Shown: positions 25,862-34,366 of the stretch, piece by piece
Position numbering within the stretch: the first letter of the stretch is position 1
Layout: the number at the start of each line of letters is the position of its first letter
Assembly (NCBI RefSeq): GCF_000331735.1
Contig: NC_020126.1
Span: 9,737,501-9,801,500 of the forward strand
DNA: 64,000 bases
DNA from: Myxococcus stipitatus DSM 14675
GTDB lineage: Bacteria > Myxococcota > Myxococcia > Myxococcales > Myxococcaceae
Direction: 5' to 3'
Made by a program: the position numbers and the translations under genes
The notes under the pieces: model-generated
Told to the model about the DNA's origin: nothing
What the model saw: the letters and a program-made list of their open reading frames with translations, nothing else
Database searches by the model: none

Positions 25862-28747
25862 ATGAGAAAGGCGTTGTTCCTCGGGGCCCTAGCCTTGGGC
25901 GCGGTAGCGTGTGATCCAGACATCAAGCAGGACCCGGCGCCGGGCGCGGCCGACGTGGGACTGGCGGAGTTCGACCCGTCCGCGACGCCTGCCATCGTCC
26001 CCTCTCCGAACGACCTGGCCATCGGGAAGCTCCCGGATGGCACCAACATCGTCCAGGCGCCCATCAACCCCAGCGCGCCCGCCGCGGAGCAGGAGTTCAC
26101 GCGTGAGTATCTCAACACGCTGAACGGCTTCCCCACGTCGGTCATCGCGACGACGCTGGTGAAGGACCTGGACCCGGCGACGGTCAACGCCGACACGGTG
26201 AAGTTCATCGACGTGTACGAAGACGTGCCGGTGCTGGCGCGTCCGGCCACGCCGCGCTTCGGCTATCGCGAGGAGACGGGCCACATCACCGTCATCCCCC
26301 CGCAGCCGCAGGGCTGGCCCAAGGGCGGCCGCTACGCGGTGGCCATCATCGGCGGCGCGAACGGCGTGAAGACGAAGTCGGGCAAGCCCGTCATCGCCTC
26401 CGCCACGTGGGCCTTCGCCAGCTCGCGCAACCCGCTGGTCACCTGTGACGACCTGACGGCGTCCAACTGCGCGCCGACCACGGAGCTCATCCCGTCCATC
26501 AAGACGGACCCGGCCGAGCGCCTCGCGGACCAGACCCGCAGCGCGCTGCGCCTGGAGCAGCTGCGCCGCGGCTACTCGCCCATCCTGGACAAGATGGCCG
26601 CGAAGTTCAGCGTCAACCGCGACGACATCGTGGTGGCGTGGACCTTCACCATCATGAGCCGGCCGGAGGCGACGTTCGACATCACGAGCGAGACGCGCAT
26701 CGTCCCGTTCCCCAACGACCTGCTGCGCGACGCGAAGGCGGGCAAGCTGACCCTGCCGGTTCCGCCCGAGCCGCCCCTGCTGCGCAACTTCATCTCCGAC
26801 CTGAACAACAACGTGGACGGCTGGTCCACGACGGCGCCCATCATCACGGAGAACAGCGCCACCCGCGGCGTCATCGACAATGACCTCCAGCTGGACATGA
26901 ACACCGTCCGGTTGGGCAAGGAGCTCCTGTTCCTCAAGCTCACGCCCGGCGGCGCCCAGCCCCAGGTCAAGGTCTGCCTCAACTGCGCGTCCAGCCCGAA
27001 GGCGGACGGCACGCCGGCGACCAACGCGCCCCAGCAGCTCCAGATCGTCCCCGAGCTCCCGCTGGACCCGGGCTCCCAGTACGCCGTGGTCCTGCTGCGT
27101 GGCCCCAAGGAGCTCAAGAACGCGCAGCCCGTGTTCCCCACGGCCAGCCAGGCCCTGCTGCGCCTGAAGAACCCGGTCTTCGCCAACGGCAAGAGCCAGG
27201 TCTCCGCGGTGCCCGACACCAGCGCGCCCACGCTCGAGGCCGCCCGCGCGGCCATGGCGCCTCTCTACGACATGCTCGAGGCCCGGCTGAACATCAAGCG
27301 CCAGGACGTGCTGATGGCGTGGACCTTCACCACCCAGAGCACGCGCACCAAGCTGGCCCAGCTCAACGCCGCGCCCGCCGCCAGCGACACCTCCGACAAG
27401 CCGCTGTACCTGGTGGACCAGACCACCAACCTCGCCGCGCTCATGACGGCCAACGGCCTGGATGGCACGCACATCGGCCACTGGCTGGTGGGCGGCTACA
27501 AGTCGCCCTTCTACCTGGATGACGCGACGGGCGCGTACAACTCGGCCCGCGCCAAGCACGAGGACCACATCCCGTTCTGGATGTTCCTGCCCTCGCAGGC
27601 GCCGGACGCGAATGGCTACAAGACCGTCGTCTTCGGACACGGCCTGACGGGCAACCGCACCAACGTGCTCGCCATCGCCAACAAGCTCAACGAGGCGGGC
27701 TACGCGGTCGTCGCCATCGACACCGTCTACCACGGCGAGCGCACGAGCTGCGCGGGCATCACCCCGCAGTCCGGCCTGGGCGCCATCGACTCTCCGGACA
27801 AGGCCTGCGCCACGGGCAGCACCTGCGACGTGACGCCCAACAGCGCCACCTTCGGCCGCTGCGTGGCTCCGGCCGCCGCCAACGCCTGTGACCCGGCTGG
27901 CAACGGTGACCTGACCTGTAGCGCCGCGGGTCAAGGCGTGTGCCTCGACACCGGCAAGTGCGAGGGTGGCGATTTCCGTCGTGGCACGACCGGCGCTCCG
28001 GTTGTCTCCGGCTGGAACTTCCTCAACCTGGGCAGCCTGGGCGCGACGCGCGACAACTTCCGCCACCACGTGGTGGACTTCGCGCAGCTCACCCGCGTGC
28101 TGGCCAGCGACGACCTGCGCACGCGCATCGGCGCCATCGCCGGTGGCCGCACCATCAACGCCGCCACGGTGGACTACGTGGGCCAGAGCCTGGGTGGCAT
28201 GCAGGGCGTCCTGTCCGCGTCCGTCTCCGAGCGCACCCGCCGCACCGCGCTCAACGTCCCGGGTGGCGACCTGGTGGACATCCTCCTGACCGCGCAGGAC
28301 CCGACCCTCTCCGCTCAGCGCGCGGGCTTCATGCAGCTGCTGGGCAGCCTGGGCCGCGCTCCTGGCACGCCGGGCTTCGACGAGTTCATCGTCCTGGCTC
28401 GCACCGCGCTGGATGGCGCCGCCGCGCGCAACTACGGCTGGTACCTGGAGAACTCCGACAAGGCCCCGGCCGAGCGCGACGCGTTCATCCAGTACATCAA
28501 GGGCGACATGGTGATTCCGAACCCTGTCACCGAGGGCCTCATCGCCTCCGCGAACCGCAACAGCACGAAGACGGTGCAGAGCTACATGGTGACCATCGAC
28601 CCGCTGCCGGCCGAGTACCGCCATGCGTTCCTGCTCATCAGCGTCCCGCCCGCGCATCCGCAGTACGCGTTCATGAAGAGCGTGCGTGACACGGCGCAAG
28701 ACCAGGTCGTCTCGTTCCTCAAGACGGGCACCGCTGTCGCTCCGTAA
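25862..28747 (+). CDS. Large lipase-like lipoprotein (alpha/beta hydrolase)
   Basis: A 961-aa lipoprotein. The signal peptide ends in the lipobox ALGAVAC with Cys18. The middle consists of long beta-rich regions with repeated TFDITSETRIVPFPNDLL- and PSPNDLAIG-like phrases, Ig-like in appearance. The C-terminal part is an alpha/beta hydrolase: oxyanion region VFGHGLTGNRTN, then AIDTVYHGERTSC, and the nucleophile elbow VGQSLGGMQG with Ser776. A Cys-rich insert (about residues 645-705) lies between these. Architecture fits the Pla-1/cef extracellular lipase group. GGAGGGGG lies 8 nt before the ATG. The next gene, 32 nt downstream, encodes a FadL-type fatty-acid channel, supporting an extracellular or cell-surface lipase role. 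Confidence 0.82.
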   Translation: MRKALFLGALALGAVACDPDIKQDPAPGAADVGLAEFDPSATPAIVPSPNDLAIGKLPDGTNIVQAPINPSAPAAEQEFTREYLNTLNGFPTSVIATTLVKDLDPATVNADTVKFIDVYEDVPVLARPATPRFGYREETGHITVIPPQPQGWPKGGRYAVAIIGGANGVKTKSGKPVIASATWAFASSRNPLVTCDDLTASNCAPTTELIPSIKTDPAERLADQTRSALRLEQLRRGYSPILDKMAAKFSVNRDDIVVAWTFTIMSRPEATFDITSETRIVPFPNDLLRDAKAGKLTLPVPPEPPLLRNFISDLNNNVDGWSTTAPIITENSATRGVIDNDLQLDMNTVRLGKELLFLKLTPGGAQPQVKVCLNCASSPKADGTPATNAPQQLQIVPELPLDPGSQYAVVLLRGPKELKNAQPVFPTASQALLRLKNPVFANGKSQVSAVPDTSAPTLEAARAAMAPLYDMLEARLNIKRQDVLMAWTFTTQSTRTKLAQLNAAPAASDTSDKPLYLVDQTTNLAALMTANGLDGTHIGHWLVGGYKSPFYLDDATGAYNSARAKHEDHIPFWMFLPSQAPDANGYKTVVFGHGLTGNRTNVLAIANKLNEAGYAVVAIDTVYHGERTSCAGITPQSGLGAIDSPDKACATGSTCDVTPNSATFGRCVAPAAANACDPAGNGDLTCSAAGQGVCLDTGKCEGGDFRRGTTGAPVVSGWNFLNLGSLGATRDNFRHHVVDFAQLTRVLASDDLRTRIGAIAGGRTINAATVDYVGQSLGGMQGVLSASVSERTRRTALNVPGGDLVDILLTAQDPTLSAQRAGFMQLLGSLGRAPGTPGFDEFIVLARTALDGAAARNYGWYLENSDKAPAERDAFIQYIKGDMVIPNPVTEGLIASANRNSTKTVQSYMVTIDPLPAEYRHAFLLISVPPAHPQYAFMKSVRDTAQDQVVSFLKTGTAVAP

Positions 28748-28779
28748 CCGAACGGCCAGGACTCAAGGGAATGACTCAC

Positions 28780-29973
28780 ATGAAGAAGACACTCTCCCTC
28801 GTAGCGCTGCTGGCCGCGGGTTCGTCCCAGGCGGCGGGCTTCCAGATCAACACGCACAGCGCCCGCTCCACGGGCATGGGCAACGCGGCGGCCGCGTGGC
28901 TGGAGGACTCCTCCGCCATCTACTCGAACGCCGCGAACATCCTCGGTGTGAACAAGCTGGACGTGACGGTGGGCGACACCGGCATCCTCCCCGGCATCAA
29001 GTTCACCCCGGTGGGCGGCGCCGAGCAGGGCCAGAAGACGACGCTGTCGCCTCCGCCGCACCTGTTCATCGCCTACAAGCCCTTCGACAAGTTCGCGGTG
29101 GGCCTGGGCGTGTACACGCCGTTCGGCGCGAACAGCCGCTGGGTGGATGACTTCGTGGGCCGCTTCAAGGCCCAGGAGTCGGCCATGGCCATCTACAACA
29201 TCAACCCCACCGCCGCGTACCAGCTCCACGAGCGGTTCCGCATCGGTGGCGGTGTGAACATCTACCGCGGCACGCTGGAGCTCAAGCGCGCGCTGGGCTT
29301 CGTCGAGAGCGAAGGCCAGGTGCACCTGGGCGGCTCCTCCTGGGGCGTCGGCTACAACGTCGGCGTGCAGGCCATCGTGGTGCCCAAGCTCGTCACCATG
29401 GGCCTGCACTACCGCAGCTCCGCGGACCTGACCTTCAAGGGCAACGCGGACTTCCAGAACGTGCCCGCGGAGTTCCAGGCGCGTCTGCCGGACGGCCGCG
29501 TGGAGGGTGACGTCACCCTGCCCGCGACGGTGGCGTGGGGTCTTGCCTTCACCCCGATGGACAACCTGACGCTGGCGTTCGACGCCAACTGGGTGGACTG
29601 GTCCTCGTTCCAGGAGCTCGCCATCGAGTTCCCGGACAACCCGGCCATCAACAACCCCCTGCCCAAGCGCTGGCGCGCGAAGTGGAACTACCACCTGGGC
29701 GGTGAGTACGGCGTGACGCCGAACCTCCAGGTTCGCGCCGGCCTCATCTACGACCCGGCTCCGGGTCCGCACGGCACGCTGACGCCGGACCTCCCGGACG
29801 CGGACCGCTTCGGCGTCTCCGTGGGCGCGGGCTACCGCTGGAACTCGCTGCGCGCGGACTTCGGCTACCAGTTCGTCTCGCTGGCCGACAACGCGAGCTA
29901 CGCGCCGGGCATCTCCGGCACGTACAACGGCTCCGCGCACGTGTTCGGCCTGACGCTGGGCTACTCGATGTAA
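28780..29973 (+). CDS. OmpP1/FadL/TodX family outer-membrane transport protein
   Basis: FadL-type barrels let long-chain fatty acids and other hydrophobic compounds cross the outer membrane. The 397-aa product has a signal peptide (KKTLSLVALLAAGSSQA), a mature start AGFQINTHSARSTGMGNAAAAW matching the conserved FadL N-terminal hatch region, the typical AAYQLHERFRIGGGVNIYRG segment, and a C-terminal GLTLGYSM strand. I chose the ATG at 28780 because AAGGGA is 9 nt upstream; the ATG at 28771 directly abuts it. It lies in an operon with the lipase-like lipoprotein and is followed by two hairpins. Confidence 0.92.
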   Translation: MKKTLSLVALLAAGSSQAAGFQINTHSARSTGMGNAAAAWLEDSSAIYSNAANILGVNKLDVTVGDTGILPGIKFTPVGGAEQGQKTTLSPPPHLFIAYKPFDKFAVGLGVYTPFGANSRWVDDFVGRFKAQESAMAIYNINPTAAYQLHERFRIGGGVNIYRGTLELKRALGFVESEGQVHLGGSSWGVGYNVGVQAIVVPKLVTMGLHYRSSADLTFKGNADFQNVPAEFQARLPDGRVEGDVTLPATVAWGLAFTPMDNLTLAFDANWVDWSSFQELAIEFPDNPAINNPLPKRWRAKWNYHLGGEYGVTPNLQVRAGLIYDPAPGPHGTLTPDLPDADRFGVSVGAGYRWNSLRADFGYQFVSLADNASYAPGISGTYNGSAHVFGLTLGYSM

Positions 29974-29987
29974 TCCGCTGACACCTC

Positions 29988-30011
29988 CGGCCCCGCACTC
30001 CTGCGGGGCCG
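29988..30011 (+). terminator. Strong hairpin after FadL gene
   Basis: CGGCCCCGCA and TGCGGGGCCG form a perfect 10-bp stem with a CTCC loop, 15 nt after the stop codon. Confidence 0.65.
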
Positions 30012-30022
30012 CCGAGGTCCCA

Positions 30023-30054
30023 CGCCCGGGTCTCCCCTCGAGGGGGCCCGGGCG
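30023..30054. terminator. Second hairpin between convergent genes
   Basis: CGCCCGGG pairs with CCCGGGCG, with an inner CCCC-TCGA-GGGG stem, followed by TTGTCATT on the plus strand. It sits just before the stop of the convergent cNMP-binding gene and may act on both strands. Confidence 0.6.
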
Positions 30055-30075
30055 TTGTCATTCCGGGAGCAGGCT

Positions 30076-31257
30076 TCAGACGCGCAGGTCTCCGTCGTGC
30101 AGCACGCGGCCGGAGGCCAGCACCCGCGCCGAGCGCTGCAGCCGCTCCGTGCCCATGCGCATCAGCTGGCCCTTGAGGCCGGGCTGGCTGAGCAGGTGCC
30201 GCTCGAAGGCGTCGCGAGGCAGCCGCAGCACCACGCCCTTCACGTCCGCGCGCACCGTGGCGGACACCGGCTTGTCGAGCAGCAGGGAGATTTCGCCGAA
30301 CACGTCCCCCTCGCGCAGCTCCACCAGCGCCATGCGCCGTCCATCCGGGTGCTCCAGCCACGGAGTGCACTTGCCTCGCAGCAGCACGTAGAACGCGTCC
30401 CCGCGCTGGCCCTGCGCCAGCAGCACCTCGTCGGGCGCGACGGCGCGCAGGTGGAAGTCGCGGGAGAGGGCCGCCTTCTGCTCCGGCGTGAGGCGGCTGA
30501 GCAGCGGGTTGGAGCGCAGCAGGTTGTCCACCAGGCGCCGCCGGTAGAAGTCCTCCAGCACCTGCCCCACCCGGGGCTGCCGCGCCTTCACCGACTCCAG
30601 CCCCGCGCGCGTCAGCTCCAGCAACACCGCGCGCTCGGCGGTGACGACGCTCGCGAGCCGAGGGCCCTCCGACACCAGCGCCAGCTCCCCGAAGCAGTCT
30701 CCGGGAGACACCGTGCCCACCACGCCCCGCGTCCCATCCTCCAGCGCCCGCGCCACCTCCGCGCGCCCCTCCACCAGCGCGAACATGGACGCCCCGGGCT
30801 CACCCTCCTCCACCACCGACTTGCCCGGCGCGAAGACCCGCGCCGACAGCACCTCCACCAGCGCGACGAAGTCCTCCCGCCCCAGTCGGGAGAAGAGCGG
30901 CACCGGCCCCTCCGACGAGGTGGGCTCCAGCGACAGCGCGAAGCGCTCCGCCAGCGCGCGCGTGCAGCGGGCCCTGGCCTCGGAGGGAGCCCCCACCCGG
31001 CCCAATGCCACACAGGCGGTCACCGCACGCAGCAGGTTCCCCTCTTTCGCCCACGCGCTCGAGGCCAGGGCATAGGCGGCCGAGGACTCCCCCTTCCGCC
31101 CCAGCTCCTCCAGCAGCTCCGCCACGCGCTGACAGGCGTCCGCGTCCTCGGGGTGGGCCTGCAAGAGGTTCCGGTACTCCGCCAGCGCATCCTCCAGCCG
31201 CCCCTGACGCGCGAGCTGACGGGCCCGCTCCCTACCCACGACGCGCATGTCCATCAT
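30076..31257 (-). CDS. TPR-like plus tandem cyclic-nucleotide-binding domain protein
   Basis: A 393-aa cytosolic protein. Residues about 8-90 contain TPR-like helices (ALAEYRNLLQAHPEDADACQ). Two CAP-type cNMP domains follow: about 120-240 (GKSVVEEGEPGASMFALVEG, then GDCFGELALVSEGPR) and about 255-375 (DEVLLAQGQRGDAFYVLLRG, then GDVFGEISLLLDKP). Both keep the phosphate-binding-cassette FGE(L/I)(A/S)L; the Arg normally contacting the phosphate is not obvious in the second. There is no DNA-binding or kinase domain, so it is probably a ligand-sensing adaptor. It is the last gene of a three-ORF minus-strand group with a related protein at 31512. Confidence 0.82.
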   Translation of the reverse strand: MMDMRVVGRERARQLARQGRLEDALAEYRNLLQAHPEDADACQRVAELLEELGRKGESSAAYALASSAWAKEGNLLRAVTACVALGRVGAPSEARARCTRALAERFALSLEPTSSEGPVPLFSRLGREDFVALVEVLSARVFAPGKSVVEEGEPGASMFALVEGRAEVARALEDGTRGVVGTVSPGDCFGELALVSEGPRLASVVTAERAVLLELTRAGLESVKARQPRVGQVLEDFYRRRLVDNLLRSNPLLSRLTPEQKAALSRDFHLRAVAPDEVLLAQGQRGDAFYVLLRGKCTPWLEHPDGRRMALVELREGDVFGEISLLLDKPVSATVRADVKGVVLRLPRDAFERHLLSQPGLKGQLMRMGTERLQRSARVLASGRVLHDGDLRV

Positions 31258-31261
31258 GGAC

Positions 31262-31477
31262 TCATTCTCTCCACCCAGGTCTCGAAGACGACTCGCCGCA
31301 TCGAGGGGCTCTACGGGAAGGCTCGGGGGGAAGCGTGCCGTGCTTGAGCCAGGGTTCGAGCTTCTCGGCTGCCAATCTCTTACGGGCGGGCGCCTTCGGG
31401 CGCATGCCCCATTCGGCGGGGGGCCGCTCCGCCGTCAGGTACCGGACGAGAGCCAACGCCACTCCAATCCCAGACAC
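31262..31477 (-). CDS. Small ORF, possible LanC-like C-terminal fragment
   Basis: A GTG-initiated 71-aa frame lying between two cNMP-binding genes, with its stop 4 nt before the next start. The in-frame sequence GGLQGTGQGVSGIGVALAL then VRYLTAER (the first residues precede the GTG) resembles the G-x-(A/S)-G-I-G-x-x-L end of lanthionine synthetase C-like proteins. The remaining two thirds of the barrel is absent, and a stop codon lies shortly upstream, where the preceding gene ends. GC-rich third positions persist for about 40 codons. It may be a small operon member, a decayed fragment, or chance. Low confidence on both existence and identity. Confidence 0.28.
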   Translation of the reverse strand: MSGIGVALALVRYLTAERPPAEWGMRPKAPARKRLAAEKLEPWLKHGTLPPEPSRRAPRCGESSSRPGWRE

Positions 31478-31511
31478 GCCTTGCCCGGTGCCCTGAAGCC
31501 CGCCGCCACGG

Positions 31512-32753
31512 CTACGCGCTCAACGCGCGCACCCGCTCCGCCAGGTTGTGTGTGAACAACCGGTAGATGCGCAGGGCCGCGGCCTCGTGCGTGGCAAGAT
31601 AGTGCTGGAAGTCCGCGCGCGTCACCCGCAACGCCCTCACGGAGGAACATGAGCGCACATGCGCGGACGTGGGCCCGTCCAGGATGAGAGAGATTTCCCC
31701 CAGCCACGTCCCCGGCCCCAAGGTGTTGAGAAGTCGTGCATCCGGTCCTGGACCACTCGCCACATCCACCGAGCCCTCCAACAACACCAGGAGCCCCGTG
31801 CCCTGCGCGCCCTTCTCCAGCACGGTGGTGTCCGCGGGGATGACCACCTGGTGCGCCATGCGGAACAAATCCTTCAAGTCCTCTAGCGCCAGCTCCGCGA
31901 AGATGGGAATGGCCTTGAGGTACTCATATCCATCCGGTGCCGGACTCGTCCGCTCCGCCACCGGAGGCGGGGCTTCCACCGACGCGACGGCCGACGCGGA
32001 CACCAGCGCCTGCGAGGCCCCGCTCAAATCCAGATGCCGCAGCAGGCGCAGGTGCTCCGCCTTGAGCACCTCGTCCTCCCGGGCCACCGAGGACTCCTGC
32101 CGCGCGTCCGCCAGCAACACCAGCGCCCGCCAGGACTCCCCCTGCTCGTCGAGCAGCGCGCACATGCGCAGCACCGCCTCGCGGCGCCGGGGATGCTCGG
32201 GAGGCACGCCCCGGAGCGCCTCCAGCTCCGCGTGGGCATAACCCAGCGCGTGGTACACCTCCGCCGCCTCCAGGGGGCGCTGCAGGCGTGTCAGGCATTG
32301 CGCCATGGACTCGCGGGCATCCAGCGCGCGGTACAACTCCAGCGCCCGCTCCAGCGCGCCCGCCCGCTCGAAGGCCGCGGACGCACGGGCGATGTCCCCC
32401 GCGCGCAGCCAGGCCTCGGCGGCGAGCATCAGCGCGCCTGCTTGCTCGTGCAGCGCCGCGGCGTCCGCGTCCGCGCCCTGCGCTTCCAGGAGCCGGGCCG
32501 CGCCCGCGAAGTCCCTGGCGCGGCGCAACACATCCACCAGCGCCGAGCGCGCCTGCGCTGGCACGTTCACGGATTCTTCCAGCACGCGCTCTCGTTGCAC
32601 TGGAGACAAGTCCTCGTAGGCCCGCACCGCGACATCCACCGCAGCCTGCATCACCGCCTCCCACACCACGCGGACAGGGCCCGCCACGAGCGAACCCCGC
32701 CCCCTGGCGCCCTCTTTCAAGAGGAGGTTGGACACCTCAGCGGCCCCCGCCAT
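31512..32753 (-). CDS. Helical-repeat plus C-terminal cyclic-nucleotide-binding domain protein
   Basis: A 413-aa cytosolic protein. Residues about 20-265 are Ala/Leu/Arg-rich helical repeats of TPR character (RARDFAGAARLLEAQGAD, ALERALELYRALDARES, RPLEAAEVYHALGY). A single cNMP domain follows from about residue 290: LEKGAQGTGLLVLLEG, then GTWLGEISLILDGPTSAHV. The phosphate-cassette GEISL is present. The protein resembles the one at 30076 in plan but has one rather than two cNMP domains. GGGGGAG lies 7 nt before the ATG at 32753. The pair probably forms one operon; a role in stress or developmental signalling would be inference. Confidence 0.8.
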   Translation of the reverse strand: MAGAAEVSNLLLKEGARGRGSLVAGPVRVVWEAVMQAAVDVAVRAYEDLSPVQRERVLEESVNVPAQARSALVDVLRRARDFAGAARLLEAQGADADAAALHEQAGALMLAAEAWLRAGDIARASAAFERAGALERALELYRALDARESMAQCLTRLQRPLEAAEVYHALGYAHAELEALRGVPPEHPRRREAVLRMCALLDEQGESWRALVLLADARQESSVAREDEVLKAEHLRLLRHLDLSGASQALVSASAVASVEAPPPVAERTSPAPDGYEYLKAIPIFAELALEDLKDLFRMAHQVVIPADTTVLEKGAQGTGLLVLLEGSVDVASGPGPDARLLNTLGPGTWLGEISLILDGPTSAHVRSCSSVRALRVTRADFQHYLATHEAAALRIYRLFTHNLAERVRALSA

Positions 32754-32951
32754 GTCGTGCTCCCCCCTGCCACAAGTCTCCCGAGTCCGTACCAGACCCG
32801 CCGCCAGGAGGCGAGCCCCCCGCACGCCCTCCCCGCTCGGGAAATGGTGGATGCAAAACCTTCCATTCCTGCCCGAAGAATCGCGTGGGATAGGGTGGCA
32901 AAGCGCCACACCTGAATTCGCCACCGCGTCCGCTATATGTGGGCGGGCCGA

Positions 32952-32961
32952 ACGTTAACGT
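32952..32961. promoter_or_regulatory. Palindrome ACGTTAACGT before the propeller/cytochrome operon
   Basis: A 10-bp perfect palindrome, AT-rich relative to its surroundings, lies 38 nt upstream of the first gene of the 33-37 kb operon. A possible -10 (TATATG, 32934-32939) lies just upstream. The 245-bp gap between divergent genes must hold promoters for both strands; this is the only suggestive element. Confidence 0.35.
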
Positions 32962-32998
32962 GCGCGATGGGCCGACATCCTCCCTCGGAGCCCGAGAC

Positions 32999-34366
32999 AT
33001 GACGCCTCGCCACCTGCACCGCTGGAGCCGGGTGCTTCCCCTGCTGGCCCTCTGCGCCGGGAGTACGGCCCTGGCTCACGCGGGTCTGCCGGAGACCTCC
33101 AACGTCACCCTCCGGCGAGGCCACCCGGAGGATATCTTCCTGGGGGCGACCTTCGGCGCGGTGATTTCGCGCGACGCCGGCAAGACGTTCCGGTGGATAT
33201 GCGCGGACGCCATCGGCTACGGCGGCTGGACGCCCACCTCCTACCTGTGGAGGGAGGCGGGCGACATCCTCACCGCCACCGGCAGCGCGCTCCTGCGCTC
33301 CCCCGACGGCGGCTGCTCCTGGTCCGCCCACCCCTTCTTCAAGGACACCTGGGTCTCCGCCATGGCGGCCCACCCCACGGATGACCGCATCCTGTATGTC
33401 GTCACCGCGAGACATGGGAAACCCAATGGCGTCTACCGCTCCCAGGATGGTGGGGAGACGTGGGCCCCCTCGCCCCTGATGCGGCCAGGCCTGCTGCTCA
33501 ACGCGGTGCGCGTGTCCCCAGCCAATCCCCGCCGCGTCTACGTGAGCGGCAAGGAGGAGAACCGGCTGCTGCTCCTGCGCAGCGACGACGCGGGAGAGAC
33601 GTGGACGGAGACAGTCCACCCGCTGCCGGAGCTGCAGCTGCCCTATGACCTGCTCGTCGAAGCCGCGGACCCGGCGTCGGCGGACGTCGTGTGGGCCCGC
33701 GTGTCCGCGCAGGGCTCCACCTTCCTGCTGCGCAGCGACGACGCGGGCCAGACGCTCACGACGGTGTCGAAGATTGACGACGTCTTCATCAACATGGAGC
33801 TGTCCGCCGACGGCAAGACGACGTGGGTGGGCACCCTCAACCACTTCTTCAAGGGCCCCTCCACCGGCCCCCTGGCGATGCGCTCGCTGCCCACGGGCAA
33901 CGCGTGTGTGCTGCGCGACGGCGACACGCTCTACGCCTGCGGCTCCACCTGGCTGCATGACTGGGCGCTCGCGCGCAGCACCGATGAAGGCGACACCTGG
34001 ACGCACCTCTTCGGCCTCTACGAAATCCAGGGCGCGCACCACTGCCCCACGGGCACCCCCGTCCGCAACGTGTGCCCGGGTCGCTGGCCGCAGCTCGCCG
34101 AGCAGCTCGGCGCCCCGCTCTATCCCGAGGAGCCTCCTCCCGACGACGGTGGCACCCTCCCCGACGCGGGGACTCCCGACGCGGGAGCTCCCGACTCAGG
34201 CTCCTCCTCCGACGCAGGCACCCAGCCCGAGCCCCCTCCTCCGCCCAAGAGCTCCAGCGGCTGCGGCGCGATGGGAGGGAACATTGTACCGCTGTTGCTG
34301 TTGCTACTCCCCCTCACCCTGCTGCGCCGAGGCCCCCGGCGCCAGAACCAGGAAAGGTCCCCCTGA
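32999..34366 (+). CDS. BNR/Asp-box repeat protein with MYXO-CTERM sorting tail
   Basis: A 455-aa exported protein. A signal peptide (LPLLALCAGSTALAHA) precedes a propeller built of BNR/Asp-box repeats: SRDAGKTFRW, SPDGGCSW, SQDGGETWAP, SDDAGETWTE, SDDAGQTLTT, STDEGDTWTH. From about residue 382 a Pro/Asp/Ala/Gly linker leads to SSSGCGAMGG, a Leu-rich membrane segment and an Arg-containing tail, the layout of MYXO-CTERM sorting signals, which predicts C-terminal processing and surface display. It starts a four-gene translationally coupled set: its stop overlaps the next start (TGATG). Family function is unknown; sialidase activity is unlikely because Asp-boxes alone are not diagnostic. Confidence 0.85.
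   Translation: MTPRHLHRWSRVLPLLALCAGSTALAHAGLPETSNVTLRRGHPEDIFLGATFGAVISRDAGKTFRWICADAIGYGGWTPTSYLWREAGDILTATGSALLRSPDGGCSWSAHPFFKDTWVSAMAAHPTDDRILYVVTARHGKPNGVYRSQDGGETWAPSPLMRPGLLLNAVRVSPANPRRVYVSGKEENRLLLLRSDDAGETWTETVHPLPELQLPYDLLVEAADPASADVVWARVSAQGSTFLLRSDDAGQTLTTVSKIDDVFINMELSADGKTTWVGTLNHFFKGPSTGPLAMRSLPTGNACVLRDGDTLYACGSTWLHDWALARSTDEGDTWTHLFGLYEIQGAHHCPTGTPVRNVCPGRWPQLAEQLGAPLYPEEPPPDDGGTLPDAGTPDAGAPDSGSSSDAGTQPEPPPPPKSSSGCGAMGGNIVPLLLLLLPLTLLRRGPRRQNQERSP

Noticed and set aside
25889..28699. 936-codon open frame on the minus strand across the lipase-like gene
   Set aside because: It is the antisense shadow of a GC-rich plus-strand gene: composition is Arg/Val/His-rich with no domains, while the plus strand has a signal peptide and hydrolase motifs.
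32999..34366. Sialidase annotation for the BNR-repeat protein
   Set aside because: Only Asp-box repeats are visible; the Arg triad and other sialidase catalytic residues are not apparent, and Asp boxes occur in many unrelated propellers.
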